DNA of 64,000 nt. It comes from Platerodrilus igneus. Its lineage: Eukaryota; Arthropoda; Insecta; Coleoptera; Lycidae. The position numbers and the translations under genes were made by a program. This document shows, piece by piece, positions 31,130 to 42,783 of the stretch (its first letter is position 1; each line of letters opens with the position of its first letter). The stretch spans positions 3,100,001 to 3,164,000 of the forward strand of contig JARFIW010001491.1 of NCBI GenBank assembly GCA_036346225.1, read 5' to 3'. The notes under the pieces were generated by a model. The model saw only the letters and a program-made list of their open reading frames with translations, was not told where the DNA came from and searched no databases.

Positions 31130-32880
31130 TAATACCTAGTTGTTCTTAATTTTGTCTGTCCATGATATCTTTATCATACGTCTGTAGCACCACATTTCAA
31201 AGGCTTCTACCTTTTTCTTGTCCGCTTCTCATATTGTCCAGGCTTCACAGCCGTACAGTGCTGTGCTCCAAACATATGTTTTAAGCAATCTTTTCCTTGT
31301 TTCTATGTTTGTTGTCTTTGAACACAGTAGTTGCTTTTTCTTGTTAAATGTAGCCCGACCTTGTGCTAATCTTTGTTTTATATCTTTTGCGCTTTTCTCA
31401 TCTTGCGTTATTTGGCTTCCTAGGTAGAAGAAATCCTCAACCTCTTGAAAGTTCTTGTTACCTATTTGTATTCTTGTTTACATTTATTTTTCCCTCCCTT
31501 GCATACTAGTACTTTACTTTTATTTTTGTTAATTTTCATACCGTATCTCTCTTTTAGAACCGTTTCCATTTCATTAAGAGCAGCTTCTCTTCCTTGCTAG
31601 ACGCTAATACTGCTATATCATCTGCAAATCTAAGCATATCAATTTTTTGTCCCTGCATAGTAATTTCAAATGTCTTTCTGCATTTGACAGTATTCATTGC
31701 CTCTTCAATGTACAAGTTAAAAATTAATGGGGGACAGGGCACATCCCTGTCGCACCACTTTCCTCATATTTACTTCTCTACATTCCTGCTCTAACTCTAT
31801 TATTGATTTTTGCTCTTTGTATAAGCTATGCACTATTCGTCTATTCCTAACTTTCCAAACTTTTTGAGTATTTCAAACATTTTTCTCCATTTTACATTGT
31901 CGAATGCTTTTTCCAGATTTAAAAATCATATATACACGCTTTCCCTTTTTCTATTATTTTCTCCATTATCACCCCTCAGAGCTAAAATAGCCTGCCGTGT
32001 TCTCCTGTTTCGCCTAAACCCAAATTAATCTTCTGGTATTTCTTCAGCTTGTTTTTCCATTCGTTTTTGTACAATTCTAGTTAATATTTTTGACACACGT
32101 GCTGTCAAACTTATTGTTTGAAAATTTTCACATTTATCCGCGCCTTTCTCTTTGTTATAGTTACTATGATGTTACGTTTGAAATCTTTGGGTATCTCGCC
32201 TGTCTCATACATATAGCTTACAAGTTGGAAGAGACGTTCTGTTACTGCTTGTCCAGCGGCTTTTAGAGTTTCTGGTTGCACCTTATCTGTACCCGGCGCC
32301 TTACCATTTCAGATCCTTTAATGCTAATTCAAACTCACTCTAAGTATAGGATATCCCAAGTCATCATCTTCAACGTCTGATTCCTGTTCTAATGCTATTA
32401 GTTCTTCTCCTGCATATAAATTCCTAAATTTCCTATATATTCTTGCCATCTACACACTTTCTCTATATTTTCTATAATGACGTTTCCTGCCGCGTCCTTT
32501 ATAATTTTGCTATGCGGTTTTATATCCCTAAAATTGATTCTAATTAGTCTGTATGCTTCGTCTGTCTTTCCTATTTCCATCTTAGTTTGTACCCCGTTGC
32601 ACTTTTCATCAATCCATTGTTCTTTAGCTTTCCTGCATTTGCAAATAATTTCCCATTTTATGGCTTTGTATCTCTGTTTTCTTGTTTCGTCTGCTTTATT
32701 TTTGTATTTTTGTGTGTCTTCTATTAAATTCAGGATATCCTTTGTTATCCATGGTATCTTATTTTCTTTTTGTGAATACCCCAGAATATCTCTGGCCGCC
32801 ATGTCTAAGCTGGATTTAATGTTATTACATTCTGTTTCTACTTCCTTAGTATCAGATATTTTCCTGATATCTTTCAGCAA
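31130..32880 (-). pseudogene. LINE G linker and reverse transcriptase
   Basis: Open linker at 32398-32880 (DMAARDILGYSQKENKIPWI, KAIKWEIICKCRKAKEQWID, IIENIEKVCRWQEYIGNL). RT is fragmented over 31130-32390: GKAPGTDKVQPETLK, LGLGETGEHGRL, FNLYIEEAMNTVK and the catalytic MLRFADDIAVLASS (31554-31742), then FYLGSQITQDEKSAKDIKQR and STALYGCEAWTI. FADD is intact. Many stops and shifts are present. Confidence 0.88.
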
Positions 32881-32899
32881 TTCATTTGTCTTTTTTTCG

Positions 32900-33605
32900 A
32901 ATCTTACTTGAATATCTAATCTTTTAGTTTCTCAAAGTCAAAATGCCTTTTTCCGTTTCCTTTTTTCAAATTTTTAAATTTAAGTGCGGCCTTCATAATT
33001 ACGATGTTATGGTCAGTGTTTATATCTGCTTCTGGGTAGCTTCTACAGTCTTTTACTTGATTCCTAAACCGCTGTCTAACAAGAATGTAATCTATTTGAT
33101 ATCTCCCGGCATCTTCCACGTATATCGTCTTCTAGCATGATGTTGAAATAATGTGTTTGTGATGATTAAATTGTTCTTGTCGCAAAATTCTACCAGCCTA
33201 TTTCCCCTGTCGTTTCTCGTGCCTAAACCAAATAAACCTACTACCGCTCCTTCCCTACCCTCACCTACCACTGCATTAAAGTCCTCCGTAATTAATAAAT
33301 TTTCTTGTCCTTTTACGTATCTTGATATGTCTTCGATATCTTTGTAGATCGCTTCTACCTCTTCAGCACTGTAGCTAAAGGTGGGCATGTATACTTGTAT
33401 TATTACTGTGTTTACCGGATTAGATTCTAATCTAACCATGAATACTCTTTCGTTCTTTTGTAAGTAATTTTATACACAGTACCCAATCTTTTTTTGCATA
33501 ACTATACCCACACCAGAATTTCCTTCCTCTAATTCTGTATGAAGTACCCCGAAGTCTCCACTCCAAAAATCCCTCGCCTCTGGCCACCGAAGTTCGCTGA
33601 TCCCT
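32900..33605 (-). pseudogene. LINE G endonuclease domain
   Basis: APE-type endonuclease that nicks target DNA to prime copying. It is split by Gypsy D: upstream at 40866-40786 it reads MKQVGKLENLKIEMNRLALD and then IVG. Across the Gypsy D insertion it resumes ISELRWPEARDFWSGDFGVL. Further blocks: VIIQVYMPTFSY, LLITEDFNAVVGEG (the usual 'GDFN' block with Glu at the first position), GTRNDRGNRLVEFC, RRRYTWKMPGD, YQIDYILVRQRFRNQVKDCR and DINTDHNIVI, the (S/T)DH active-site motif. The frame between about 33440 and 33540 holds a stop. Confidence 0.88.
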
Positions 33606-34373
33606 TCTTACAATTTAAAAGGTGCAAATTCTTACACTTAAAAGTTCATAATTCTTACAATTTAAAAATCGTAAATACATCGCGCAAGCGCGGAATTAGC
33701 GACGCCACGGCAGGTGGTAACGCTAATCCTTGTACAGTTTCGACGCGCCCATCTGTCAATGACGTCACCAATAACAAATTAAATACGCCATTATCGGAAA
33801 ATATAAATTTAAGACAATAGTTTATAACAGCGAAATACTCACATGAATATGTCCCTGGGTTAAAGTTGGCTTCTGTTGAAGTCCATCAGGGCTACTGATG
33901 GCCCTTTTAAGGCAATTAACTGAGGGTACGCCTAACGTACATCCAAATGGCTTCGACGGGATCTCAGGGCTCCACTCCGGAGTGATTAAAGATGGTGCTC
34001 CGGCATGGAATGCGGTTCGGCCAACGGCTACAAATTGCCTCCTACCTATGTAGGGAGTAAACAGAGAAAACCAGGTATAAGGGGCGACAAACAGATAAGC
34101 AAGGCAAGGAAATCTACATAGATAAAGATAAAGGCACGATACGATACCTGAACAAAACCGCTCTCCACAAAGGTCAGAGGTAAAAAGCCACGTTATAGCG
34201 TCTCACGGAAACACTTCTCCCACTTTTTCTTCGCCACTCGCGTCGCGCGATCTGGCGCAAACGCACTCTGACGTGACGGAAATATACGCCAAGTCATTTG
34301 AATTTGTGGCGCGAAACTTCCGCACATCAAAATTAAGCTAAGACAATGTTTAGTGCCAATTTGGCACGTAACA
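33606..34373 (-). repeat. 3' LTR of Gypsy D
   Basis: 768 bp and very similar to 40017-40785. Near its inner side, ACGTAACA on the plus strand (TGTTACGT on the element strand) marks the start. I see no purine tract next to it at 34374-34440, which is odd for a Gypsy element. Confidence 0.92.
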
Positions 34374-35023
34374 ATTGCGACAAAGCCACAAAAGAAAAAA
34401 CTTAAAAAAAAAGAAAAAGTCTGTTAGCACAGTAACAGCTTAAAATCTAAGTCCTAACTACCCTACATAAAACCTAACTTAAAATCTACAAAATGGTTAT
34501 ATAAGGCGCCACCTGGTTTTTTGACCGATAACACGTCTACCGAATTACCAGGAAACGGAAAATGTAGCCCCATTGTCTTTGACTACACTAATAATCGACA
34601 GCACAAATTTGTCGGGAAGCATGAAACACTGCTTAAATTAAAACAGATGCGACAAGTCGCCTAACCTATCTAAACTAAAGCTAACATTAAAGTTCTTACG
34701 TGCAAACACACATGAGCGTTGCATCAAAACTGTTCTTTGTTGGCAAAAAGTGCCCAAATTTAAAAATGTTCATGAGAGTGCATTAGTCTACACTCTAGCA
34801 AATTTTTGTTACTGGTACTTTGGTTTACTAACGATACACATCAAAACTTGTCCATGACATGGTTGTGAATCAACAAATTTACCAAAAGTACCACCCTACT
34901 AAATCCTTATATTGCTAACCTAACAAATTACATTTCTACATCAGGTTAGCTTTTTCACTTAAATTTCAAGAAAAATAATTCCCACGTCTGGTCATAAATA
35001 CCAAACGTTAGGAAGATAAAAAG
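34374..35023. other. Gypsy D internal DNA without recognised genes
   Basis: Non-coding in all frames as far as I can see. It would be the 3' untranslated or env position of the element, but shows no envelope-like protein. Confidence 0.4.
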
Positions 35024-35395
35024 ATAAAGCAAGATCTCAAATTGTTGTTAAAGATAATAGATAAGATAACGATATTAAGCTTAAATTGTTATCATCAAAG
35101 GTAATAGATAAGATAACGATATTAAGCTTTAGTTATTGTTTGAGATACCAAGTAAGATAACGCGATATTAAGCTAAAGTTATTATTAGAGATAGTAGGTA
35201 AGGTAACGCGACATTAAACAAAAGTTATTACTAAATATAATCGGTAAGGTAACGTGAAATTATCTCGAAGTTATTACTAATGGTAGTCGGTAAGATAACG
35301 ATACTAAACTAAGGTTATTATCTAAGATAATAAATAAGATAAAGATATTAACTTAATTATTATCAAAGGTAATAGATAAAGGTAATAAAGTGGCT
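35024..35395. repeat. Minisatellite, about 46-bp unit, about seven copies
   Basis: The word AGATAACGAT or its variants recurs at 35064, 35111, 35155, 35201, 35247, 35293 and 35337, spaced 44-47 bp. Each unit reads approximately (g)taagataacgcgatattaag-ctaaagttattat. Units diverge gradually. Confidence 0.85.
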
Positions 35396-35576
35396 CCGTG
35401 GAGCCGTTAAATGGGTATTTCTCGTACCCTCTAAAAAAAGCGACATGTGAAGCAGGCCCGTTTACAAGAAACGGCACGAGGGACCGGCAAAGGCATTTGG
35501 GTGCATCCCTGCACCCGGCGTTAATTGATATCGGTGATATAATCACCCGATACCCACACGGTATATAACGATATAC
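35392..35576. repeat. Array of six consecutive short hairpins
   Basis: Stems at 35392-35405 (GGCTCC/GGAGCC), 35413-35429 (GGGTA/TACCC), 35458-35474 (CCGTTT/AAACGG), 35499-35516 (GGGTGCA/TGCACCC, loop 4), 35529-35552 (TATCGGTGAT/ATCACCCGATA, one bulge) and 35561-35576 (GTATAT/ATATAC, loop 4). It follows directly after the minisatellite and is more GC-rich than its surroundings. Confidence 0.7.
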
Positions 35577-37004
35577 ACATCCACTCACACATTCACACAC
35601 TCATACATACCTTCACTGCCAGAGCCCATGCGCTGACAGCGGCACCGCATGACCCCACGAAAGATTCCCAGAGACGGGGTCCAGGTGTCTGTGAAAACCT
35701 CCCGCGCAACCACACGGTGACTAAGAAATGAAAAGGCAGTAGAAATAGGAACGATAGAAAGAGGGAGGTGGTTATTTGGAATGCATAAGGGGCACTTCCA
35801 GGTAAAAAAAGTAGAGGAAGGGCTCGCATTGAGCAAAAGAGACAGAAAAAGGTGGATAGCAAAGCGCTACTCAACCAGCCAATGTGGCCAGTAGCCCGGA
35901 GTGATGGAACATCACTCTTATGTGGCAGACTGGTGTTCCGGGACAAGAACAGGTCCACCGAAAGAAAAATAAGGCATAAACGGAGACAGCGGGATATAAA
36001 AAAGTAAAGTTTTTGGACAAGCGTCCGAGAGAAGGTAGAGAGTTGTCCCTATTTAAACACAGCGCAGTCTGAAGAACCACCTGCGATATTAATCCGATAA
36101 GATAAGGTATCATACGTTAAAAAATTCACTAGACTCTTAGGAGAACTAGTACGATCATTTTCCTAACGAGTGCATCCACTACGATAAGACAATCAGACAA
36201 AAGTTGACACAACTCGAAAGTATCAATACAGATACATTCACACAAAAACAAACTGTTTTAAGGTAGTTTTTTTTTAAAACGGTAGCACCCTAAACACACA
36301 ACGATGCCTAATTATAAGCAGTTAAATACAGGTACACTGTCCCAATATGCTAAAACAACCGAGAATTTAATAAGATAACAATAAGAAGCAATAGCGTCTC
36401 ACCACGAAGTTCAACAAAAAACACAATGAAAAAAAAATGTTTATAAGTTATGGTGATTTAGTAGAAAAAGAAAGAAATAATGCTATAGTTAAATGTGGGC
36501 GACTGCAATAATTCAGAGGAAAACACATGGAATAGACAATCCTAGTTTTTTGCAACTGCGAACATGGACTATTTCTTACAATGGCATAGGCCGCGACTCC
36601 TATGTGGGCCCAAAGAAAAAAATCATCCACTCAACATCAGCTAAAACCAATCATAAAAATTCAATGAGTCATTACAACCAAAGTTACAACAATTATCACA
36701 CAAAATTAAATGACGTAAGATAAACACTAAAAACCAAATAATATGCTGTAGGAAAAGTTCGAAGATTAATTAAATGAAACGAGAGAGTTATATTGGAGGG
36801 TGTAGAGAAGGAAGTGATATATATCTAACGGTATGGTCAAGGAAAAGTCAACCAAAAGAAAAAGATAGCTAATTTAAGGTAAGTAAAGTTAAACGTGTAA
36901 GAGATTATATACTGTATGAGAGAGGGAATAGGTAATTAAAGTTAACCAATTGTTAGTGAGAACAAAAAAATATTAGGTAAATCGTAAGGAGAATGGAACG
37001 TGAA
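35577..37004. other. Gypsy D internal DNA, unassigned
   Basis: Overlapping minus-strand frames at 35593-35958, 35585-35836 and 35871-36113 have hydrophobic runs but no signal-peptide/fusion-peptide arrangement that would make an envelope convincing. The rest is AT-rich. Confidence 0.35.
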
Positions 37005-38400
37005 AAACTTAAGTAGCATTTGGGTCAGCAGAGAATGGCTTAAGGTCTTTAATATGCCACCTGCCCTGGCGTTTTCCTTCAGCATCTTGAAGTTCGTAGA
37101 TAAGGGGACTAATGACACGAATGACCTTACAAAGGATGAATTTAGGGGCTAATTTTAAAGAAAATTTCTTAGATGCATCCGATAAGACATAATTCTTTTC
37201 CAAACTTGTTCGCCCAAGGCGAAGGAAATATTTCGTTTACGTAAGTTATAGTGGTCCTTACTCTTTTCGTAAGCTTTTAACAAATTTTTTCTAACGTCGT
37301 TAAAGATAGAAGGTAATGATTGTTGGTCTTTGTCCCAGCGTACTTTATCGTCAAATTCAATTACGTTAGTATCGTCCGGCACTAAACCATAGTAACTCCC
37401 ATCGATTGGGGTATATCTTCCAAAAACAAGAAATGACGGAGTGAATTGGGTTGCTTCGTGTTTAGATGTACGTAAAGCTTGAGCAATTTTAAAAATATGT
37501 TCATCCCATGTAGTATGGTCTGAATCAATATAGGAAGAGATAGCGGTAACTAAAACTCTATTTACTCTTTCGGTAGGGTTTACTTAAGGATGGTATTTTG
37601 CATTAAACCAAATTTTTTGTACTTTGTAACTTTTAACGAAATTCTGAAAATCTTTAGAGATAAATTGTGCCCCATTGTCACAAAGGATAATCTGAGGAAC
37701 ACCAAAAATAAGAAATACATTTTGTTCTAGGAATTTAATTATAGCAGCAGATGTAGCTTTACGTATGGGTTGCACCATAACAAATTTAGAAAACCAATCG
37801 GTGACAACTAAAAGATATTGGTTACCTTTTTTTGATCGATGGAGAGGTCCTAATAAGTCAAGCGATATTAATTGAAAGGGATAAGATACACGTTTAAAGT
37901 TACCCATTAAACCAGGGCGAGCGTCTTGCGAACTCTTATGAGAACCACAAATTTTACAGTTCTTAATATAGCGACAAACAGATTGCTTAAGTGTGGGCCA
38001 GTAATATAATTCAGATATTTTAGCGAGAGTTTTTGTAACACCAAGGTGCGCAGCTATAGGATCATCAAGGCATAATTTAAGCACCTCACTGCGGTTTGCG
38101 GTAGGCACGACAAGTTTCCATTCAGGAATATTAGATATTTTATGTGGAGATGAAGATACAAATTTATATAGTCTATTATTAGTTACGCGAAAGGTAGGAA
38201 ATTTATCGGGATTGTCAGAAACTTTTTGAATCATATTAATATACCAGGTATCAGGAATTAGATTTGGAATATTAAGAGAGACAACATCGCGAGATAAGGC
38301 ATCAGGTACGATATTTAATTTGCCAGGCCTATGCCTAACATCAAAAGTAATTGAGAGATACGCAAGTTCCATCTTGCCAAACGACCTGCGGGTTGTTTTA
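37005..38400 (-). pseudogene. pol: Gypsy D Pol: end of RNase H and integrase
   Basis: Reading leftward: RNase H tail (WLNNLKQPAGRLARW-like, then FDVRHRPGKLNIVPDALSR). Integrase zinc domain: H in DDPIAAHLG, LAKISELYYWPTLKQSV, CKICGSHK. Core: LISLDLLGP (first D), LVVTDWFSKF, ILCDNGAQF (second D), WFNAKYHP, a TAA near 37584 where Gln is expected, then VNPTERVNRVL (E). After a further break: RKNLLKAYEKSKDHYNLRKR (37155-37382), then a GPY/F-like C-terminus, FSLKLAPKFILCKVIRVISP and RWHIKDLKP (37009-37203). All DD35E residues are visible. The nonsense codon and two frame breaks disable it. Confidence 0.92.
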
Positions 38401-39995
38401 AGTTATTAAGCCAAGTGAAAGCTAAGAACATTAGGTACATTGTCAAAGAAGTAAACGTGAAAAGCTTTTAGATGTACGTAGGGTTGAACGATTTTAAAGA
38501 TAATTTTAAGGCATTTAATGGGGTTTAAATCGATATGTAAAGAGATAAGAGTAATCGAGACTCGATTCACTAATAAAATTGTTGAATAACAAAAAGATAT
38601 TATATAAAGCATATATTTACTGGGATGGGAAGCTCTCATTTGAGTTCTACCCAAACCAATAAGGAAAAATTTCAACATCATCATTAAAAAAATGATTACA
38701 AATTCTAAAACGACAAACTTACCAACCAAATTCTTGTCAAGACTTATGATGCTTAACGACCGGCCCTTTTATGGATCTCGTTCTAGACTTATAGACAGCT
38801 ATACGACCAAATCCGACAGTAAATTCCGCTTAATGGATGTTAAAGTACGTTGAAATATCGATATCTAAAAAATATGTAATCAAGACAAAATCATACTCGC
38901 TACACGAAAAAACATTCCACGATACATATACAAAAAGTTAGTATTCCAAATTATTAGAATATTCTTTCGATATTGCGGGAGTTATCAACAACTATCGTAA
39001 ATGAGTTTAAATACTAAAACGTTAACGACAATTCCTTTATTATACTGTTTAAAACATTTAAGGGAACAACTTTTAAAACTATATCAAGCAAGATAATATC
39101 TAAGAAAAAAAATGTATGACGGTTAAGTCAAAATAACGCTTTAAAAGACACTAAAAACTCAGGTAAGTAGGAAATCTATATTTGGACAAACAATTTTGTT
39201 ATATATATGTAATTGTGAATTATACTAAATGATTTCGGTTATAGAAAACACTCCAAATTATAAAAAAAGTAGGTAATGTGTTATTTAACCACTGCAACAA
39301 CCCGTAGTTTAACGTTTCTTAAAAAGATATTGAAAAAGAGCAATTTATTTCGTTAAGTGCTTTTAAACACAAGGTTTCTTGTAAAGATAATTGAAATATC
39401 ATTAAATAAATATCTAAATTAGTAAAAGCCACCTTTAGAATGTAACCACAAAACAGTGTATTCACGGTTTCAAAAACGGTCTTTTAAAGTCGAAAAAACA
39501 GACAAGGGTTATGTTTCAATTTAATATAAAGTAAATGATATAATAAACCGTGTTTAAGACATGCATTACTTTTACTTATTTATTTATATGTACTCACGTG
39601 TAAAAAGTAGGGTTAAGGGATTGATCCTTCCTAAAAGCTTATATATGCATCTAAAAACAAACTAATCACTCACAATAATATAATTAAAGTTAACAAAAGC
39701 ACACCATATTTAAATTGGGAAAACATTAAATCAGCCAAACATTTTAAATACACAAGCTGTATATTTCAATGTCAAAATGGCCGCCTACCTTCAGATCACC
39801 ATAACAACTGATTTTGACATCTAAAGCAATATGACGTGTTCCAAAACACGAATTAGGATTTTAAGGTCATTAGGTATTAGATAATTGATTTTTTAGTGAA
39901 AAAGCTATAAATAACATTAGGTAATACATTGTATGTTTATAAAGAAAGTATTACAACCTAAAAACAAAGGAAAAAAAACTCTAAGTTCACAACCT
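38401..39995. other. Gypsy D internal DNA without recognised genes
   Basis: Gag, protease and RT are expected here, but no motif is present. The one long minus-strand frame (38406-38729) is hydrophobic and unrecognised. Either this is non-coding leader with a large coding deletion, or unrelated filler. Confidence 0.45.
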
Positions 39996-40013
39996 CACAC
40001 GTTAAAGGCGCCA
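39996..40013 (-). promoter_or_regulatory. Primer binding site of Gypsy D
   Basis: On the minus strand TGGCGCCTTTAACGTGTG starts three bases inside the 5' LTR end. It keeps TGGCGCC and AACGTG of the tRNA-Lys-type site with a short insertion. Confidence 0.65.
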
Positions 40014-40016
40014 AAT

Positions 40017-40785
40017 TCTTACAATTTAAAAGGTGCAAATTCTTACACTCAAAAGTTCATAATTCTTACAATTTAAAAATCGTAAATACATCGCGCAAGC
40101 GCGGAATAAGCGACGCCACGGCAGGTGGTAACGCTAATCCTTGTACAGATTTCGGCGCGCCCATCTGTCAATGACGTCACCAATAACAAATTAAATACGC
40201 CATTATCGGAAAATATAAATTTAAGACAATAGTTTATAACAGCGAAATACTCACATGAATATGTCCCTGGGTTAAAGTTGGCTTCTGTTGAAGTCCATCA
40301 GGGCTACTGATGGCCCTTTTAAGGCAATTAACGGAGGGTACGCCTAACGTACATCCAAATGGCTTTGACGGGATCTCAGGGCTCCACACCGGAGTGATTA
40401 AAGATGGTGCTCCGGCGTGGAATGCGGTTCGGCCAACGGCTACAAATTGCCTCCTACCTATGTAGGGAGTAAACAGGGAAAACCAGGTATAAGGGGCGAC
40501 AAACAGATAAGCAAGGCAAGGAAATCTACATAGATAAAGATAAAGGCACGATACGATACCTGAACAAAACCGCTCTCCACGAAGTCAGAGGTAAAAAACC
40601 ACGTTATAGCGTCTCACGGAAACACTTTTCCCCACTTTTTCTCCGCCACTCGCGTTGCGCGATCTGGCGCAAACGCACTCTGACGTGACGGAAATATACG
40701 CCAAGTCTTTTGAATTTGTGGCGCGAAACTTCCGCACATCAAAATTAAGCTAAGACAATGTTTAGTGCCAATTTGGCACGTAACA
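40017..40785 (-). repeat. 5' LTR of Gypsy D
   Basis: 769 bp partner of 33606-34373, with the outer end ...GGCACGTAACA next to CCCT. The inner end contains three tandem variants of AATTCTTACAnTTAAAA. Confidence 0.92.
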
Positions 40786-41285
40786 CCCTACTATATCTAG
40801 TGCTAACCTATTCATTTCAATTTTCAGGTTCTCTAGCTTCCCTACTTGCTTCATACTTCGACTCGCTAAATGTTCCCGACTCTTATTCTGAACTTGCCGA
40901 TCGCATCCTTCGAAGTAGTCCCCTACGGAGATCCGAATGGGGGACTATTTTAACTCCGGAATCTTTTACCCCAGAGAATGTCATCATGTTTATTACAATT
41001 TAAGTACACTGTGTACTTGGGAGGTAATGTGGTGGCTTCCCGTTGCCTTCCACATCGCGGTAGTTTCTTAGACTGCCATACCGACCCCTATGGTCTTTGC
41101 CAATCTAAGTACCGAAAGAGCCGCTGCCCTCTTTCGGGGACCTGTCTTAGTCTGGTTCCTCACCAACGACCCTACTACTCTGGTTAAACCTGTAGTTTGG
41201 CTCTTTAGCTCATTAGAATACGTAAGGCATTTCACCTGTTCTAGTAATCTAGAACTTCGGCAAGGTGCAGATCCATTCGAAATTG
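40786..41285 (-). mobile_element. LINE G copy 1, 5' portion
   Basis: Running leftward: a G/C-richer 5' UTR (41285-40870), then the endonuclease start SMKQVGKLENLKIEMNRLAL, interrupted at CCCT by Gypsy D. The plus-strand frames 40758-41003 and 41090-41296 are only the reverse of this LINE. The proposed 5' end at about 41285 is where composition falls back to AT-rich. Confidence 0.82.
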
Positions 41286-42783
41286 CTTTAACGTAATATT
41301 TATTATTAAAAGAATTTACAGCTATAGATATTCCATTTTGGTCTTCAATAAGAAACATTGAGCACGGACAAAAATTAACTGTTTTCAAAGCTCGATTTCC
41401 ACATAGAAATTTTTTCTTAAAATAAGCACAAAATACTGATAGAAAATAATTAAAAGCTATTTTGAATAGCGCAATACTCTAATTAAGAGTTAGCATTTTT
41501 AATATACCATATTAACTTCAATAAGAGTATTCTAATCTTACTGTCATATTAAAAAAGGCATACATAAAAATTTTGTATTTAAAAAATATACTTACTTTCT
41601 TACACGAAAAAATTCCGGCTAAGTGAAAATGAACTATTCTTCAGCAACCATTTCCGAATTATAAGCTCTTAAGAAATTTAATCCGAATTATTAATATAAT
41701 ACTCCAAGAAAAACCTTTCAATTTTAAATTAAAAATTGTAGAACACTTCTACGCACAACCGACAATTACAAGTACGAAGGTTTTCACTGACAACAAACTA
41801 ATGAAGGTAACTTCCAGATACCACCTTAATAAGTCAGAAATATGAACTGTATCAAAGTTATTTTCATATCGATCCCTTATGGTTTATGACGTGGTTCAAA
41901 TAATTATACAGTATTATAACTTCTATACAAGTTTTATTTATATACATAATTGGACTTTAAGCTACGCTTCTGATAATATCGAGTTTCAAGCTAGTGCACA
42001 CGAAGTTTGTTGGTATACACTATATTTTATTTTTGAATAATGCAACAGGCGTAGGACTTTAATTGCACGGCTACTTCAGTCATTTGTTTTCTATCAAACT
42101 ATTTAGAAATATATAGAGTTGCTATCAAATGTAATGTAGAGCGTCATATTGATGTTTTCATAAACAGCGATTTAAAATTAATCAAAGCCTTTATTTACAC
42201 GAAAATTTTAATATAGGGAACGTTTGTTGTCAGTAGCGTAAATAGGAGCGCCTTAATCACCTTCCACATCTATCTCAATATTAGAAGCAATTTTAATAAT
42301 GAAGTGATTAATCGAAAACGTAAACCAGACATGCAACATATCGAATAAGTGTCGATTTCCTTAAGAATACGAACCAGTATTTATTTTTAAGATGACTCCC
42401 TCATATACTCCATTCACATCTATTTTATCTATTTATACACTTGTGACATTCCCTTAGAAATAATTATAATCACACTTCATTTTAATAGTTTCTGTATATG
42501 TAGAGTCCGTCAATAGGATTAGGCTATTCCCTTCAGGAAATATAAGTTTCAGGCTTCTATAAATTCTAATTTAAAAGAGAATTATTTTGCATCATATTCG
42601 ATCCATAGTCAAATGCTATACAATTCATATGCCAGTTTTTAAAAAGACTTTGTCATCCTGGTAATTAATACAGCTTGATTTGTTTTGCCTAGAAAATATA
42701 CAATGGCACCAATGATCTCATCATCTTAAGAGCAAAGACAGGTCATATATAGTTTTGTGCTGACTCAAATTACATGTAAAACC
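41286..42783. other. No feature recognised
   Basis: AT-rich with no coding or repeat signal recognised. Confidence 0.4.

Larger units (their letters stand above)
30197..33605 (-). mobile_element. LINE G copy 1, 3' portion (APE endonuclease to tail)
   Basis: Non-LTR retrotransposon running leftward. Its 5' portion is at 40786-41285, on the other side of Gypsy D. Order: endonuclease, linker, RT, C-terminal domain, 3' tail with a second C-terminal-domain-like block, ending in (ATG)n at about 30197-30213. A (trinucleotide)n end is usual for RTE-like and related LINEs. The clade is not certain. Total LINE length without Gypsy D is about 3.9 kb. Confidence 0.85.
33606..40785 (-). mobile_element. 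Gypsy D, full insertion inside LINE G
   Basis: Two LTRs (33606-34373 and 40017-40785) flank 5.6 kb on the minus strand. The target duplication CCCT is at 33602-33605 and 40786-40789. The LINE endonuclease reading continues in frame across the empty site (...DIVG|ISELRW...). LTR ends are the imperfect inverted pair TGTTAC...GTAAGA. I count roughly 18-20 differences between LTRs by eye. Gag, protease and RT are gone; only the end of RNase H and integrase remain. Confidence 0.93.

Noticed and set aside
32477..32911. 144-codon plus-strand ORF
   Set aside because: Antisense to the LINE G linker, which aligns with copy 2 at 49087-49570.
35024..35395. CRISPR-like array with regular spacing
   Set aside because: The whole 46-bp unit repeats, not a repeat alternating with unique spacers.
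35585..36113. Possible envelope gene on the minus strand of Gypsy D
   Set aside because: Frames are short and overlapping, with hydrophobic runs but no consistent signal peptide, cleavage site or anchor arrangement.
40758..41388. A host-gene-like exon: TTTTCAG acceptor followed by an open frame, and a second frame downstream
   Set aside because: The reverse strand reads as the LINE G 5' UTR and endonuclease start, continuous with 33605 once Gypsy D is removed. The plus-strand frames are shadows.
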